A stretch of DNA of 64,000 bases, from assembly GCF_000971975.1 (NCBI RefSeq), contig NZ_LAQO01000022.1:1-64000 (forward strand). The letters run 5' to 3'. The notes below the pieces were generated by a model that did no database searches, was not told the DNA's origin, and saw only the letters and a list, made by a program, of their open reading frames with translations. Positions 62,850-64,000 of the stretch are shown here, one piece after another; the stretch's first letter is position 1, and every line of letters starts with the position of its first letter. The position numbers and the translations under genes were made by a program. This stretch comes from Paenibacillus algorifonticola. GTDB taxonomy: Bacteria > Bacillota > Bacilli > Paenibacillales > Paenibacillaceae.

Positions 62850-64000
62850 ATGCTTAAAAAAGTCAGCTTATTTGCACTCGTATTCTTTTTTGTCTTTACT
62901 TTGGCTGTGCCGATTCAGGCGGAAGCAGCGCAAAATGTCCTAGGTCAAGAGCAGCTCGTTCTGCTTCAAAAGTCGAATAAAATGTACCACAATGGCACGC
63001 TGTATACAGCTACGCAGCCTGTAACTGAGCTGAAAGGCACGACCTACGTTTCGGCGCGCTCGATCGCTGAGCGACTCGGCGGCAAAATCGTATATGACAA
63101 GGTTGCCAAGGAGTATGTGCTGACGACAGAAAAAAACGTGCTTCGTTATGCAATTGCCAGTTCCTCCTACAATGTGAACGGAGCGGTACAGTCGTTTACT
63201 GGAGCGCCTTACAACTTGAAGGGTACGCTGATGATTCCGCTTCGTACGCTGCTGCAGCCGCAGGGCATCACGATGAAAGTGAACAAGGCGGAGAAAAAAA
63301 TTACGCTGACTTGGACGGTAAAGATCGCTCCAGTCGCAACATTTTCAGTAAGCCCTAAAGTCATTTATGCGAATGAAACACAGGTGACTTATACGAATCA
63401 GGCGACCAGCAGCACCCCAATTGTGGACGAGCGCTGGGAAGGCAATTTGCCGATGTTCGACCAGCCGGGCATGTATACGGTAACTCATTGGGTTCAAGAT
63501 TCGGATGGCGTCTGGAGCGAACCATACACGGTTACACTTGAAGTGCTTCAACCGAATTTGCCGCCAGTAGCGAAGTTCGTCACAAACAAAACGAGCTACA
63601 TGATGGGCGAGCCAATTGAATATACCGACCTCAGCAGCGACGAAGAAAATGCGATTACGAGCACGAGCTGGACGAATAAGGAGCAAGGCTTTTTCGAGCC
63701 AGGCCCACAGACTATTTCCTTGAAGGTAACGGACAAGCATGGAGCAAGCAATGAATATTCGCTTTCGATTATGATTGAGGATCAAGAGCTTTATTCCAAG
63801 CAGGACTTTGGCATGTTATTTACGCCTCCAGGAGAGCGTTTCTCGATTAGTGGATCTTCCGTTCTGAATTTTGATGTGATTCCGTATTCATTGACAGAGT
63901 ATGGACAGCAAACGCTGCTTCGCAGCAACAGTCCAGAGCGAATTGTGAATGAAGGCGTGTATTATACAGATTCGGCTTCGGGCAACGTTCGTCTAATGTC
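62850..64000 (+). CDS. Surface protein with copper-amine-oxidase N-like and PKD-type domains, 3' cut
   Basis: The frame is open from ATG 62850 to the window edge (383 codons seen). AAAAGGAG sits six bases upstream. A signal peptide (MLKKVSLFALVFFF, AEAA cleavage near residue 26) precedes a stalk-type domain (LKGTTYVSARSIAERLGGKI, LKGTLMIPLRTLLQPQGI) of the copper amine oxidase N1 family, common in Paenibacillus cell-surface proteins. Two beta domains resembling PKD repeats follow (VIYANETQVTYTNQAT; NKTSYMMGEPIEYTDLSSDEE). It has no enzyme domain in the part seen and is probably a wall-associated or adhesive protein. The rest is outside the window. Confidence 0.82.
   Translation, partial: MLKKVSLFALVFFFVFTLAVPIQAEAAQNVLGQEQLVLLQKSNKMYHNGTLYTATQPVTELKGTTYVSARSIAERLGGKIVYDKVAKEYVLTTEKNVLRYAIASSSYNVNGAVQSFTGAPYNLKGTLMIPLRTLLQPQGITMKVNKAEKKITLTWTVKIAPVATFSVSPKVIYANETQVTYTNQATSSTPIVDERWEGNLPMFDQPGMYTVTHWVQDSDGVWSEPYTVTLEVLQPNLPPVAKFVTNKTSYMMGEPIEYTDLSSDEENAITSTSWTNKEQGFFEPGPQTISLKVTDKHGASNEYSLSIMIEDQELYSKQDFGMLFTPPGERFSISGSSVLNFDVIPYSLTEYGQQTLLRSNSPERIVNEGVYYTDSASGNVRLM

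Overview
The window looks like chromosomal DNA of a Bacillales bacterium, most likely Paenibacillus or a close relative. This rests on strong AGGAGG-type ribosome binding sites with frequent GTG and TTG starts, a lipoprotein vitamin B12 receptor, the megaterium-type anaerobic cobalamin operon (cbiH60, cbiX with a His-rich tail, fused cbiET), a bacterial nitric oxide synthase, bdbCD, HelD, and several Bacillales-type families of unknown function. I see no rRNA, tRNA, prophage or insertion sequence. The organism is inferred, not proven.

Layout. (1) 1-891: the 3' part of an ECF-transporter T component. (2) 892-2039: about 1.1 kb with no intact gene, holding decayed coding and repeat remnants. 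It is followed by an epimerase pseudogene (2040-2709) and a minus-strand MFS transporter. (3) 4473-17656: one dense plus-strand cluster of eight genes. They encode a membrane-anchored secreted protein, an ABC ATPase and permease, a coiled-coil membrane protein, a MoxR AAA+ ATPase, a DUF58 protein and two large von Willebrand A membrane proteins. This is the part most like an uncharacterised system; I read it as a cell-envelope assembly or stress machine. (4) 17770-19121: rhodanese, a DUF1877 protein and a small secreted Big2-like protein. (5) 19253-19711: a decayed, orphan type I-C CRISPR array with its leader and no cas genes. (6) 19995-22268: a copper-exporting P1B ATPase.

(7) 22462-31453: corrinoid uptake (btuF, btuC, btuD) followed by lower-ligand and nucleotide-loop assembly (cobT, cobU, cbiB, cobS, cobD, cbiP), packed with overlaps. 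(8) 31679-49491: mixed housekeeping genes: phosphodiester glycosidase, HrpB, DUF1294, HelD, BdbD/BdbC, nitric oxide synthase with a partner gene, Lin0512 protein, CNNM/CBS protein, UppP, a TetR regulator divergent from an MMPL exporter, and small envelope proteins. (9) 49640-60823: a cobalamin riboswitch with a readable terminator/antiterminator, then the anaerobic corrin-ring operon cbiH60-X-J-C-D-ET-L-F-G-A. (10) 61042-64000: a sigma-region-2-like small protein, a DHA2-type MFS exporter and the start of a copper-amine-oxidase-N/PKD surface protein cut by the window edge.

The two B12 clusters are complementary. The riboswitch operon converts sirohydrochlorin to cobyrinic acid a,c-diamide. 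The 22-31 kb cluster imports corrinoids and carries the later steps to cobalamin. Corrinoid adenosyltransferase, uroporphyrinogen-III methyltransferase and a dimethylbenzimidazole synthase are not visible here.
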